6,713 nt of DNA, from assembly GCA_025454075.1 (NCBI GenBank), contig JALOPD010000196.1, positions 1 to 6,713 of the forward strand, written 5' to 3'. The position numbers were made by a program, and so were the translations under genes. Below are positions 1 to 5,198 of the stretch, one piece after another (the stretch's first letter is position 1; every line of letters starts with the position of its first letter). The notes under the pieces are model-generated. The model had not been told where the DNA came from and searched no databases. It saw nothing but the letters and a program-made list of their open reading frames with translations. The stretch is from Desulfobacterales bacterium (lineage in GTDB: Bacteria > Desulfobacterota > Desulfobacteria > Desulfobacterales > UBA2174_A).

Positions 1-638
1 AGATCGGTCTTGGAGATGACCCCTCGCGCCGCCCCCTGGCCGTCGCAGACCAGGACGGCGCCGAAGCGATGGGCCGTCAGGCCTTCGATGACCTGCGCCA
101 GCGAAGCGTCCTGCGTGAAGGACACGACCGCGGGGCTCATCACTTCCCGGACCTGCAGGCGCCTGCCTTCCTCCGCAGGTATCGCCCGGCCGCTTTTTCG
201 AGCGGTGCTTTTGGGACAGGCCCGGCAATACCGGTAGAGCAGCGCCACCACATCGGTGTAGGAGAGCGTTCCGATCATCGTGGTGGCCTCGGCCCCGGTG
301 ACATACAGGCGGTGCACGCCATGGGCGCGCATGCGGTCCAGGGCGGACTCGATCGCATCGTCCGCAAAACAGGTGAGCGGCGGGCCGATCATGACGTCGC
401 CGAGCGGGGTCGTGGTCGGAAGCCCCGCGTAATAGGCGCCGATGAGATCTGTTTTGGAAACCACGCCCCGGGGCCGCAGATCGGCGTCCATGGCCAGCAG
501 CGCGTTGACCTTGAACTTGAGCAGGTGATGGATCCCCCGAGCGATCGAGGCCGTGACGGGCAGCTGGACGACCTGCCGCCGCATGGCTTCGTTTACCAGC
601 ATACCGCTCAGGACATGGCGTGGCTGCACGACCGGCAT
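1..638 (-). CDS. Multi-CBS-domain protein, C-terminal end missing (runs off left edge)
   Basis: This minus-strand frame is open from ATG at 638 to the window edge and gives 212 complete codons with no stop. CBS domains are small regulatory modules that bind adenosyl ligands in pairs. Three are visible, each with the GxxS/TxxD nucleotide-contact motif: residues about 15-70 (GVVSKTD at 58-64), 79-135 (GTLSYTD at 123-129) and 162 to the edge (GVISKTD at 206-212). Since CBS domains pair, a fourth probably lies outside the window. The linker between domains 2 and 3 carries a CRAC pair (C138, C141) in a basic stretch. No catalytic, DNA-binding or membrane domain is visible. The start is fixed by an in-frame stop just upstream (657-659). 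No good Shine-Dalgarno is seen, and the upstream gene ends only 4 nt before, so translational coupling is likely. Family call is secure; ligand and partner are unknown. Confidence 0.9.
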   Translation of the reverse strand, partial: MPVVQPRHVLSGMLVNEAMRRQVVQLPVTASIARGIHHLLKFKVNALLAMDADLRPRGVVSKTDLIGAYYAGLPTTTPLGDVMIGPPLTCFADDAIESALDRMRAHGVHRLYVTGAEATTMIGTLSYTDVVALLYRYCRACPKSTARKSGRAIPAEEGRRLQVREVMSPAVVSFTQDASLAQVIEGLTAHRFGAVLVCDGQGAARGVISKTD

Positions 639-642
639 GGCG

Positions 643-1104
643 TCAGAAGAATTTTTTCAGCAGATGGTTGAACACGTCGGAGATATAGACGATGCCGATG
701 ATCGCCTGGCCTTCGACGACCGGCAGCCGGCGGATGTGCCGTTTGATCATCAGATCGGCGATGACCATGACATGCGCGCCCGGCCCGATGGTGACGACCT
801 CGGCGGTCATGATGTCGGCGACGCGGATGGCCTTGACCCGCTCCAGCAGTTCGTCGAAGGCGTCCGCGAGCGGCAGGTCCTCCATCTCGCCCCACAGCCC
901 GGCGTGCTTGGGCTTTACGAACAGCAGAATGTCGTACATCGACAGCATGCCCACCAGCCGGTTCCGTTCGTCGGTCACCATCAACCCGAAGATCTTCTTC
1001 TGCTCGGCGGTGCTGGCGGCATGAAAGGTCTTCACCGCCTCGGCGATGCTCTGGTCGGGCCGCAGGGTGTGGAAGCGGGTGTCCATGATATCGCGGGCGC
1101 GCAT
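643..1104 (-). CDS. Two-CBS-domain protein, 153 residues
   Basis: A small, probably cytoplasmic protein made only of a CBS pair. Domain 1 spans about residues 1-62, beginning RARDIMDTR and carrying GMLSMYD at 52-58. Domain 2 spans about 94-150, beginning RVADIMTAEVVT and carrying GIVYISD at 137-143. In domain 2 the usual Ser/Thr of the GxxS/TxxD motif is Tyr140, while the ribose-contacting Asp143 is kept, so nucleotide binding may be asymmetric between the two sites. The frame is open upstream to 1203, but I chose ATG 1104. It has a near-perfect Shine-Dalgarno 9 nt upstream, and the added 33 residues would be Arg/Pro-rich with no CBS similarity. The gene ends 4 nt before the next CBS gene, so the two form an operon. 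Stand-alone CBS pairs usually act as adenylate sensors for another protein; that partner cannot be read from the sequence. Confidence 0.93.
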   Translation of the reverse strand: MRARDIMDTRFHTLRPDQSIAEAVKTFHAASTAEQKKIFGLMVTDERNRLVGMLSMYDILLFVKPKHAGLWGEMEDLPLADAFDELLERVKAIRVADIMTAEVVTIGPGAHVMVIADLMIKRHIRRLPVVEGQAIIGIVYISDVFNHLLKKFF

Positions 1105-1113
1105 GCTACGCGG

Positions 1114-1120
1114 ACCTCCT
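1114..1120 (-). promoter_or_regulatory. Strong ribosome binding site deciding the start of the two-CBS gene
   Basis: On the minus strand the sequence reads AGGAGGT, followed by 9 nt and then ATG at 1104. This is a near-perfect anti-16S match at good spacing. It supports the internal ATG over the longer open frame starting at 1203. Confidence 0.85.
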
Positions 1121-1262
1121 CGCGGGTGGCGATGCCGTCGGCGGGCGGCGGAAAGCGGACAGGCCTGGAGCGGCGGTCGAAGGCTCGGCCGGCGCCGGTT
1201 CACTGATTCGTTTAAGCGATATCCGACGGCAGGGCAAGCGTTTTCGGGCGCCGGGCCGGCCG

Positions 1263-2960
1263 TCAGCCCTTTAGCTCCGGGAAGTCTTCTTCGAAAAACT
1301 CCTGGGTACCGCGCCGGCTGGCGGTCCGCAGCCGCGCCTCGTTGGAGCGCAACTCCACGCGCCGGATCTTGCCGGAGATGGTCTTGGGCAGGTCCGAGAA
1401 CTCCAGCCGGCGGATGCGCTTGTAGGGCGCCAGGCGCTGCCGCAGGAAAGCGAAGATGTCCTTGGCCAGCTCCGCGCCGGGCGAATAGCCGGTCCGCAGG
1501 ATGACGAAGGCCTTGGGCACCGCCAAGCGCACCGGGTCGGGGCTGGGAACCACCGCGGACTCGGCCACCGCCGGATGCTCGATCAGCACGCTTTCCAGCT
1601 CGAAGGGGCTGATGCGGTAATCGGAGGCCTTGAAGACGTCGTCGGCCCGGCCGACGTAGGTCAGATACCCGTCCGAATCCCGGGCGGCCACGTCACCGGT
1701 ATGGTAGAACCCGCTGCGCACCACGTCGGCGGTCTTGGTGTCGTCGCCGGCGTAGCCGGCCATGAGGCCGACCGGCCGGCGTTTCAGCACGAGGCAGATT
1801 TCGCCCTCGCCGACCACTTCATCGTCCGGGTTCAGCAGGACGCAGTCATATCCCGGCAGCGGCCGGCCCATGGAGCCCGGCTTCACCGTCTGGCCGGGCG
1901 TGTTGCCGACCTGGGCGGTGGTCTCGGTCTGGCCGTAGCCGTCCCGGATGGTAATCCCCCAGGCCTTCTTCACCTGGTCGATGACTTCGGGGTTGAGTGG
2001 CTCGCCGGCGCCGATCAGTTCTCTGATCTTCACTGGGTAGGCGGCCATCTTTTCCTGAATGAGCATGCGCCAGACGGTCGGCGGGGCGCACAGGGTCGTC
2101 ACGCCGTACTTGACCAGCACCTCTAGGACGGCCTTGGCGTTGAACCGCGCATAGTTGTAGATGAACACGCAGGCGCCGGCGTTCCAGGGGGCGAAAAAGC
2201 AGCTCCAGGCGTGCTTGGCCCAACCCGGCGAGCTGATGTTGAGATGGATGTCGCCGGGCTGCAGGCCGATCCAGTACATCGTCGACAAGTGCCCCACCGG
2301 GTAGCTCTGATGCGTGTGGAGCACGAGCTTGGGTCGGCTGGTGGTGCCGGAGGTGAAATAAAGCAGCAGGGGCTCGTCCACGCGGGTCGGGCCGTCCGGA
2401 GAGAACACGGGGACATGCCGATACGCGTCCTCGAAAGCAGCCCAGCCGGCCGCGGCGCCGCCCACGCTCAGGCGGGTATAGCTTCCCGGGAGGGCCTCGA
2501 ACTTGGCGGCGTTGGGAGCGCCGACGATGACGTGCTTCACCTGGCCGCGGTCCAGCCGGTCCCTGAGGTCATCGGGGGTCAGCAGGGTGGTGGCCGGAAT
2601 GAGGACGGCGCCCAGCTTGATGGCGGCCAGCATGATATCCCAGAGCGCCGCCTCGTTGCCGAGCATGACCAGGATGCGGTCGCCGCGCCGGACGCCGGCG
2701 GAGCGCAGATAGTTGGCGACCCGGTTGGACCGTTCGGACATCTGGGAGAAGGAAAGCCTGGTTTCGCTGCCGTCTTCATCGACGACCCACAGCGCCGGAC
2801 GCTCGTTGCCGGCGGCCATGGGATCGAAATACTCCAGCGCCCAGTTGAAATGCGTCAGTTCGGGCCATGCAAAACCCTGGTAGGCGGCGGTGTAGTCCGT
2901 TCGGTGCTTAAACAGGAAATCGCGTGCTTCCAGAAAGGTCTCTAGCGGCTGCGGTGCCAT
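1263..2960 (-). CDS. AMP-forming acyl-CoA synthetase (ACSM / acetyl-CoA synthetase-like)
   Basis: A 565-residue member of the ANL adenylating superfamily. These enzymes activate a carboxylic acid with ATP to an acyl-AMP, then transfer it to CoA, releasing AMP and pyrophosphate. Visible core motifs are the P-loop-like YFTSGTTSRPK (201-211), DGYGQTE (340-346), YHTGD (419-423), the hinge GRADD (437-441) followed by KASDYRISPFELE (444-456), and the C-terminal PKTISGKIRR (525-534) with catalytic Lys531. Length is normal and all catalytic positions are present, so it should be active. Two positions differ from the common consensus: Ser208 replaces Gly in the P-loop, and Asp447/Ser451 replace Gly/Gly in the hinge loop. 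The overall look (SPGWAKHAWS, GAGEPLNPEV) fits the medium-chain acyl-CoA or aryl-CoA ligase branch; the true substrate could be a short- or medium-chain fatty acid or an aromatic acid. The ATG at 2960 has an AAGGAGA site 10 nt upstream. It is followed by two CBS genes and diverges from the b561 gene. Confidence 0.93.
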   Translation of the reverse strand: MAPQPLETFLEARDFLFKHRTDYTAAYQGFAWPELTHFNWALEYFDPMAAGNERPALWVVDEDGSETRLSFSQMSERSNRVANYLRSAGVRRGDRILVMLGNEAALWDIMLAAIKLGAVLIPATTLLTPDDLRDRLDRGQVKHVIVGAPNAAKFEALPGSYTRLSVGGAAAGWAAFEDAYRHVPVFSPDGPTRVDEPLLLYFTSGTTSRPKLVLHTHQSYPVGHLSTMYWIGLQPGDIHLNISSPGWAKHAWSCFFAPWNAGACVFIYNYARFNAKAVLEVLVKYGVTTLCAPPTVWRMLIQEKMAAYPVKIRELIGAGEPLNPEVIDQVKKAWGITIRDGYGQTETTAQVGNTPGQTVKPGSMGRPLPGYDCVLLNPDDEVVGEGEICLVLKRRPVGLMAGYAGDDTKTADVVRSGFYHTGDVAARDSDGYLTYVGRADDVFKASDYRISPFELESVLIEHPAVAESAVVPSPDPVRLAVPKAFVILRTGYSPGAELAKDIFAFLRQRLAPYKRIRRLEFSDLPKTISGKIRRVELRSNEARLRTASRRGTQEFFEEDFPELKG

Positions 2961-2970
2961 GGCTTTTCGT

Positions 2971-2977
2971 TCTCCTT
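2971..2977 (-). promoter_or_regulatory. Ribosome binding site of the acyl-CoA synthetase
   Basis: On the minus strand AAGGAGA lies 10 nt upstream of ATG 2960. It supports that start. It sits about 15 nt downstream of the perfect inverted repeat at 2993-3013. Confidence 0.7.
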
Positions 2978-2992
2978 GGGCCGATCGATTGC

Positions 2993-3013
2993 CGCCCGGG
3001 TCTGCCCCGGGCG
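2993..3013. repeat. Perfect 8-bp inverted repeat in the synthetase leader
   Basis: The arms CGCCCGGG (2993-3000) and CCCGGGCG (3006-3013) are exact reverse complements with a 5-nt spacer TCTGC. All arm pairs are G-C. It lies between the predicted transcription start of the synthetase (near 3022) and its Shine-Dalgarno. As RNA it would form a very stable hairpin; as DNA it is a symmetric site placed where a repressor could block transcription. There is no T-tract on either side, so it is not a standard terminator. Confidence 0.75.
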
Positions 3014-3028
3014 TAAAGAAGGAGCCTC

Positions 3029-3056
3029 AATATCAGGAGTCCGGGAGCGCTGTCAA
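3029..3056 (-). promoter_or_regulatory. Sigma70-type promoter for the acyl-CoA synthetase
   Basis: On the minus strand there is an exact -35 hexamer TTGACA (3056-3051), a 16-nt spacer, and a -10-like GATATT (3034-3029, 4 of 6 consensus). Transcription would start near 3022, giving a leader of about 60 nt. It is correctly placed upstream of the gene and is the best promoter match in this spacer. Confidence 0.6.
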
Positions 3057-3079
3057 GAAACCGCGGCAAAGGATAAAAT
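3050..3079 (+). promoter_or_regulatory. Candidate promoter for the cytochrome b561 gene, overlapping the divergent one
   Basis: On the plus strand CTGTCA (3050-3055, 4 of 6) is followed by an 18-nt spacer and TAAAAT (3074-3079, 5 of 6). Transcription would start near 3086 and leave a leader of about 110 nt. Its -35 covers the same DNA as the -35 of the divergent synthetase promoter. A weaker alternative is TTGGCA (3102-3107) followed after 17 nt by TAGGTT. Confidence 0.35.
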
Positions 3080-3178
3080 GCCTGGATTTTTGAAAAAAAG
3101 CTTGGCATCGATCCGCATAACATGTAGGTTTCCGGCAACCGTTGGAGGTCAAGAAGGATCATCCGGCACCGGCCACGC

Positions 3179-3184
3179 GGGAGG
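3179..3184 (+). promoter_or_regulatory. Ribosome binding site supporting the b561 ATG start
   Basis: GGGAGG lies 11 nt upstream of ATG 3196. The frame is also open back to a TTG at 3142, but that codon has no ribosome binding site of its own and the extra 18 residues are not b561-like. Confidence 0.5.
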
Positions 3185-3195
3185 CATGGCGATCC

Positions 3196-3879
3196 ATGGA
3201 CCAGAAGATGCGCGAATGGCAGGGGCACGGGACGGTCCCGGTCTGGGATCTGCCCACTCGACTTTTCCACTGGCTGCTCGTGGCGCTGGTCGCCGCTTCC
3301 TTTGCAACCGGCAGGGCCGGCGGCAACGCCATGATCTATCACGAATGGTGCGGCGAGGCGATCCTGGCGCTTCTGATCTTCCGCATCGTCTGGGGCTTCA
3401 TCGGCAGCGCTCCGTCGCGTTTCAGCGCCTTTCTGGCCGGCCCGTCAACCGTGTTTCGATATGCGCTGACGCTTCTCCGGCGCGACGAAGACCACCACCT
3501 CAGCCACAATCCCCTGGGCGGCTGGTCCGTAATGGCCATGCTGCTGGTCCTGCTGATCCAGGCCGGCACCGGTCTTTTCGCCAACGACGACATCTTCATC
3601 GAAGGGCCGCTTTACGAGTGGGTGAGCAAGGCGACCAGCGACCGGCTGACGTCCATCCACCACTTCAACCACGACGTCATCATGGTTCTGGTGGCCGTCC
3701 ACGTCGCCGCCGTGCTGTTTCACCTTTTCTATAAGCAAGAAAACCTGATCCTGCCCATGATCACGGGCAGGAAACCCTGGAAGAGTTCTCCGAAGGCGGC
3801 GTTGACACCGGCCCCGATCTGGCAGGCCGCGCTGGCGGCGGTCGCTGCGGCGGTCGCGGTTTATCTGCTGGTGCAATAA
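3196..3879 (+). CDS. Cytochrome b561 / Ni-hydrogenase b-type membrane cytochrome
   Basis: A 227-residue integral membrane protein of the bacterial b561 / hydrogenase cytochrome b family (PF01292 type). These proteins carry two b hemes and move electrons between the quinone pool and a soluble or peripheral partner. The diagnostic start VPVWDLPTRLFHW lies at residues 14-26. Hydrophobic helices are at about 26-40, 53-70, 111-127 and 160-178, with an extra C-terminal hydrophobic segment at about 208-226. Candidate heme ligands are His25, His49, His155 or His156, and His169. A HH..H cluster at 100-104 lies in the loop before helix 3. I chose ATG 3196 for its Shine-Dalgarno and fit to family length; TTG 3142 and ATG 3208 are alternatives. 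No hydrogenase or formate dehydrogenase gene is nearby. The convergent neighbour is a cytochrome c', a pairing reported for purple bacteria, so cytochrome c' is the likely functional partner. Confidence 0.9.
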   Translation: MDQKMREWQGHGTVPVWDLPTRLFHWLLVALVAASFATGRAGGNAMIYHEWCGEAILALLIFRIVWGFIGSAPSRFSAFLAGPSTVFRYALTLLRRDEDHHLSHNPLGGWSVMAMLLVLLIQAGTGLFANDDIFIEGPLYEWVSKATSDRLTSIHHFNHDVIMVLVAVHVAAVLFHLFYKQENLILPMITGRKPWKSSPKAALTPAPIWQAALAAVAAAVAVYLLVQ

Positions 3880-3907
3880 AAAAGCCGGGGCAGGCCCGGC
3901 TTTTTTT
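3878..3907. terminator. Bidirectional intrinsic terminator between the b561 and cytochrome c' genes
   Basis: The stem GCCGGG (3884-3889) and CCCGGC (3895-3900) encloses a 5-nt loop and is followed by seven T on the plus strand (3901-3907). Six A (3878-3883) precede it and give a T-tract on the minus strand. It overlaps the last two bases of the b561 stop codon and can also end the convergent cytochrome c' transcript. The A/T flanks extend the stem further. Confidence 0.9.
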
Positions 3908-3957
3908 ATGGGCTGATTTCCTGAAGAACGCGTATCAAACCGAAATTCAGCAGCATC

Positions 3958-4030
3958 CGTCATTCCGGCGAACGCCGGAATCCCGTTGTTTCTGAATTTT
4001 CCGGACCCCGGCCTTCGCCGGGGGTACCGC
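3958..4030. repeat. REP-like double-hairpin element
   Basis: Two strong hairpins stand about 25 nt apart. The first is ATTCCGGCG (3962-3970), AA, CGCCGGAAT (3973-3981), a perfect 9-bp stem preceded by CGTC. The second is CCCCGGC (4006-4012), CTTC, GCCGGGG (4017-4023). The form CGTCATTCCGGCGAA...GGAATCC followed by a GGACCCCGGCCTTCGCCGGGG half is typical of the dispersed intergenic palindromes common in many proteobacterial chromosomes. The right end (GTACCGC) has decayed from the usual GATGACG-like mirror of the left end. It lies between convergent genes, a favoured site for such elements, and on the minus strand it falls just after the cytochrome c' stop. Confidence 0.75.
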
Positions 4031-4061
4031 CCAAGAGTCTTTTTGCTTTCTTGAAGTCGGC

Positions 4062-4517
4062 TTACTTGTTGCGGTAGGCGTCGTGGCAGGCCTTGCAGCT
4101 TCCGCCGGTCGTGCCGAACTGGGGTTTGATCGCGTTGATGTCCCCGCCCTTGGCCGCGGCCAGAAGCTTAACGACTTCCGCCTGGTTCGCCGCCGCCAGC
4201 TTCATGAAATCGTCTTTCTTCGTCAGCGCATCCGCTTTCATGCCGCTGCCCTTGTCGCTGCCGGGCGCCATGAACGCATCCCAGGGCAGCGGAATCAGGG
4301 TGGCCGCCACGTTGGCGTTTTTCTCAAAAGCGTCCTTGGCGTAAGGCACCTCGCCCTTGACCACCGCCCCCATCCGGGTGAAGTGGGTTCCGATCACCGA
4401 CATGACGGACTGGCGGTACTTGACGGCATCCTCGGTCTTGGCGAACTGGGCGAAGGCCGCCCCGGCCGACAGACCGATCACTGCCACCACTGCCATCCAC
4501 AGCATTTGTCTTTGCAT
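4062..4517 (-). CDS. cycP: Cytochrome c' (class II, periplasmic)
   Basis: A 151-residue precursor of a periplasmic four-helix-bundle heme protein. Residues 1-23 form a Sec signal peptide with a hydrophobic core and an AFA cleavage site, leaving a mature chain of about 128 residues, the usual family length. The C-terminal heme site is CKACH (141-145), followed by DAYR as in classical members. In mature numbering, Arg12 and Met16 of YRQSVM lie where the family has its helix A arginine and the bulky residue capping the distal heme face. His122 is the proximal ligand, and Arg126 sits four residues on, where it influences five-coordinate NO binding. An APGSDKG loop is also typical. Members bind NO and CO and protect against nitric oxide. 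I chose ATG 4517 because it follows an AAGGGGG site and begins the signal peptide; upstream in-frame ATGs at 4532 and 4592 lack support. It converges on the b561 gene. Confidence 0.95.
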   Translation of the reverse strand: MQRQMLWMAVVAVIGLSAGAAFAQFAKTEDAVKYRQSVMSVIGTHFTRMGAVVKGEVPYAKDAFEKNANVAATLIPLPWDAFMAPGSDKGSGMKADALTKKDDFMKLAAANQAEVVKLLAAAKGGDINAIKPQFGTTGGSCKACHDAYRNK

Positions 4518-4555
4518 GCGTCCCCCTTTCATTTGGCGGTTCGGTTGCATTGCCG

Positions 4556-4561
4556 ATTCTA
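4556..4561 (-). promoter_or_regulatory. Possible -10 element of the cytochrome c' gene
   Basis: On the minus strand TAGAAT (5 of 6) stands about 40 nt upstream of ATG 4517. No good -35 is found 16-18 nt upstream. If it is real, the promoter needs an activator or a different sigma factor. A TTGAAA (4592-4587) is present, but its spacing of 25 nt is too long. Confidence 0.25.
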
Positions 4562-4619
4562 ATGCGGCCCGCTTGACGATAACGGTTTTCAACTACCATG
4601 AATGAAATGGACCTTCAAG

Positions 4620-4645
4620 CGAGGCGGAGGGCGCCGGCCGCCTCG
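4620..4645. repeat. GC-rich inverted repeat just after the GNAT gene
   Basis: CGAGGCGG (4620-4627) and CCGCCTCG (4638-4645) form a perfect 8-bp stem around a 10-nt loop that itself contains GGCGCC. It begins 5 nt past the GNAT stop on the minus strand. There is no T-tract, so it may be a 3'-end stabilising hairpin or a weak factor-dependent stop rather than an intrinsic terminator. Confidence 0.55.
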
Positions 4646-4650
4646 TGGAT

Positions 4651-5160
4651 TCATGACCGGCGAGACAAGCGCTCCAGCTCGCTGCCGGCCAGCCGGAAGA
4701 CCGTCCAGTCATCCATCGGCCGGGCGCCGAGCCGCTCGTAAAACGCAATGGCGCGCGTGTTCCAGTCCAGCACGGCCCATTCCAGGCGGCCGCAGCCGCG
4801 TTCCACCGCCAGGCGCGCCAGAAATGCCAGCACCTCGCGGCCGATACCCTTGCCCCGGAACTCGGGTCTGACAAACAGATCCTCGATGTAGATGCCCGGC
4901 CGCCCCAGAAAGGTCGAAAAGTTGTGAAAGAAGAGGGCGAACCCGGCCGGGTGCCCTTCATATTCGGCGATGAGCACCTCGGCCGCCCGCTGCCCGCCGA
5001 ACAGGAACCTGCGCAGGGTGTCGGCATCGGCGACGACTTCGTGGGAAAGCTTCTCGAACTCGGCCAGCCCGCGGATCAGATCGAGGATCAACTCGGCATC
5101 CGCTTCACCGGCAAACCGAAGGAAGAGTCCTGCAAGCTTGGTGGCGATGGGGTCGGGCAT
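4651..5160 (-). CDS. GNAT N-acetyltransferase, spermidine/spermine acetyltransferase-like
   Basis: A 169-residue single-domain GNAT enzyme, which would transfer acetyl from acetyl-CoA to an amine. The acetyl-CoA pyrophosphate loop is RGKGIG (102-107), preceded by IEDLFVRPEF (92-101). The C-terminal motif WNTRAIAFYERLGA lies at 133-146. This arrangement, with Glu93 and Tyr141, closely matches SSAT-type diamine acetyltransferases, in which equivalent residues (Glu92, Tyr140 in the human enzyme) take part in catalysis. The length is also the SSAT length. The substrate could be a polyamine, but bacterial relatives also acetylate other amines or thialysine, so I keep the call general. No other in-frame start fits. 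There is no Shine-Dalgarno before ATG 5160; instead a TATAAT box ends 8 nt upstream, suggesting a leaderless message. The DJ-1 gene ends 34 nt upstream. Confidence 0.88.
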   Translation of the reverse strand: MPDPIATKLAGLFLRFAGEADAELILDLIRGLAEFEKLSHEVVADADTLRRFLFGGQRAAEVLIAEYEGHPAGFALFFHNFSTFLGRPGIYIEDLFVRPEFRGKGIGREVLAFLARLAVERGCGRLEWAVLDWNTRAIAFYERLGARPMDDWTVFRLAGSELERLSRRS

Positions 5161-5168
5161 CGGCTGAT

Positions 5169-5198
5169 ATTATAATGGCTGCGCGGTTCGGCGCTCAG
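5169..5198 (-). promoter_or_regulatory. Promoter with perfect -10 immediately before the GNAT start
   Basis: On the minus strand TATAAT (5174-5169) is an exact -10 hexamer. A start about 7 nt further on falls at or within 1-2 nt of ATG 5160. The -35 region (about 5198-5192, reading CTGAGCG) is poor and overlaps the stop codon of the upstream DJ-1 gene. Confidence 0.5.

Noticed and set aside
1105..1203. 33-residue N-terminal extension of the two-CBS protein
   Set aside because: It is Arg/Pro-rich with no domain similarity and would begin upstream of a near-perfect ribosome binding site that serves ATG 1104.
69..1206. Long plus-strand open frames (69-671 and 553-1206)
   Set aside because: They lie opposite the two CBS genes. 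Their translations are Arg/Gly/His-rich with no family look, while the minus strand gives clear CBS motifs.
1133..1231. 9-bp inverted repeat (TGCCGTCGG / CCGACGGCA) and the palindrome CCGGCGCCGG at 1189-1198 in the spacer before the CBS gene
   Set aside because: The arms are 81 nt apart and the short palindrome is likely by chance at this GC content. I see no convincing promoter or terminator in this 158-bp spacer.
1575..2945. Plus-strand open frames of 183 and 244 codons
   Set aside because: They are antisense to the acyl-CoA synthetase, whose motifs are complete. Such frames are expected in GC-rich DNA.
3076..3108. Possible hairpin ATGCC...GGCAT around an A/T-rich centre in the b561 leader
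   Set aside because: Only five end bases pair cleanly and the centre pairs poorly. Not enough for a terminator or riboswitch call.
2976..3734. Plus-strand frame with an ATG at 3078 and an AAAGGA just before it, considered as a leader peptide or alternative gene
   Set aside because: It has no stop before the b561 gene and continues out of frame through it with a low-complexity translation, so it is neither a short leader peptide nor a credible protein.
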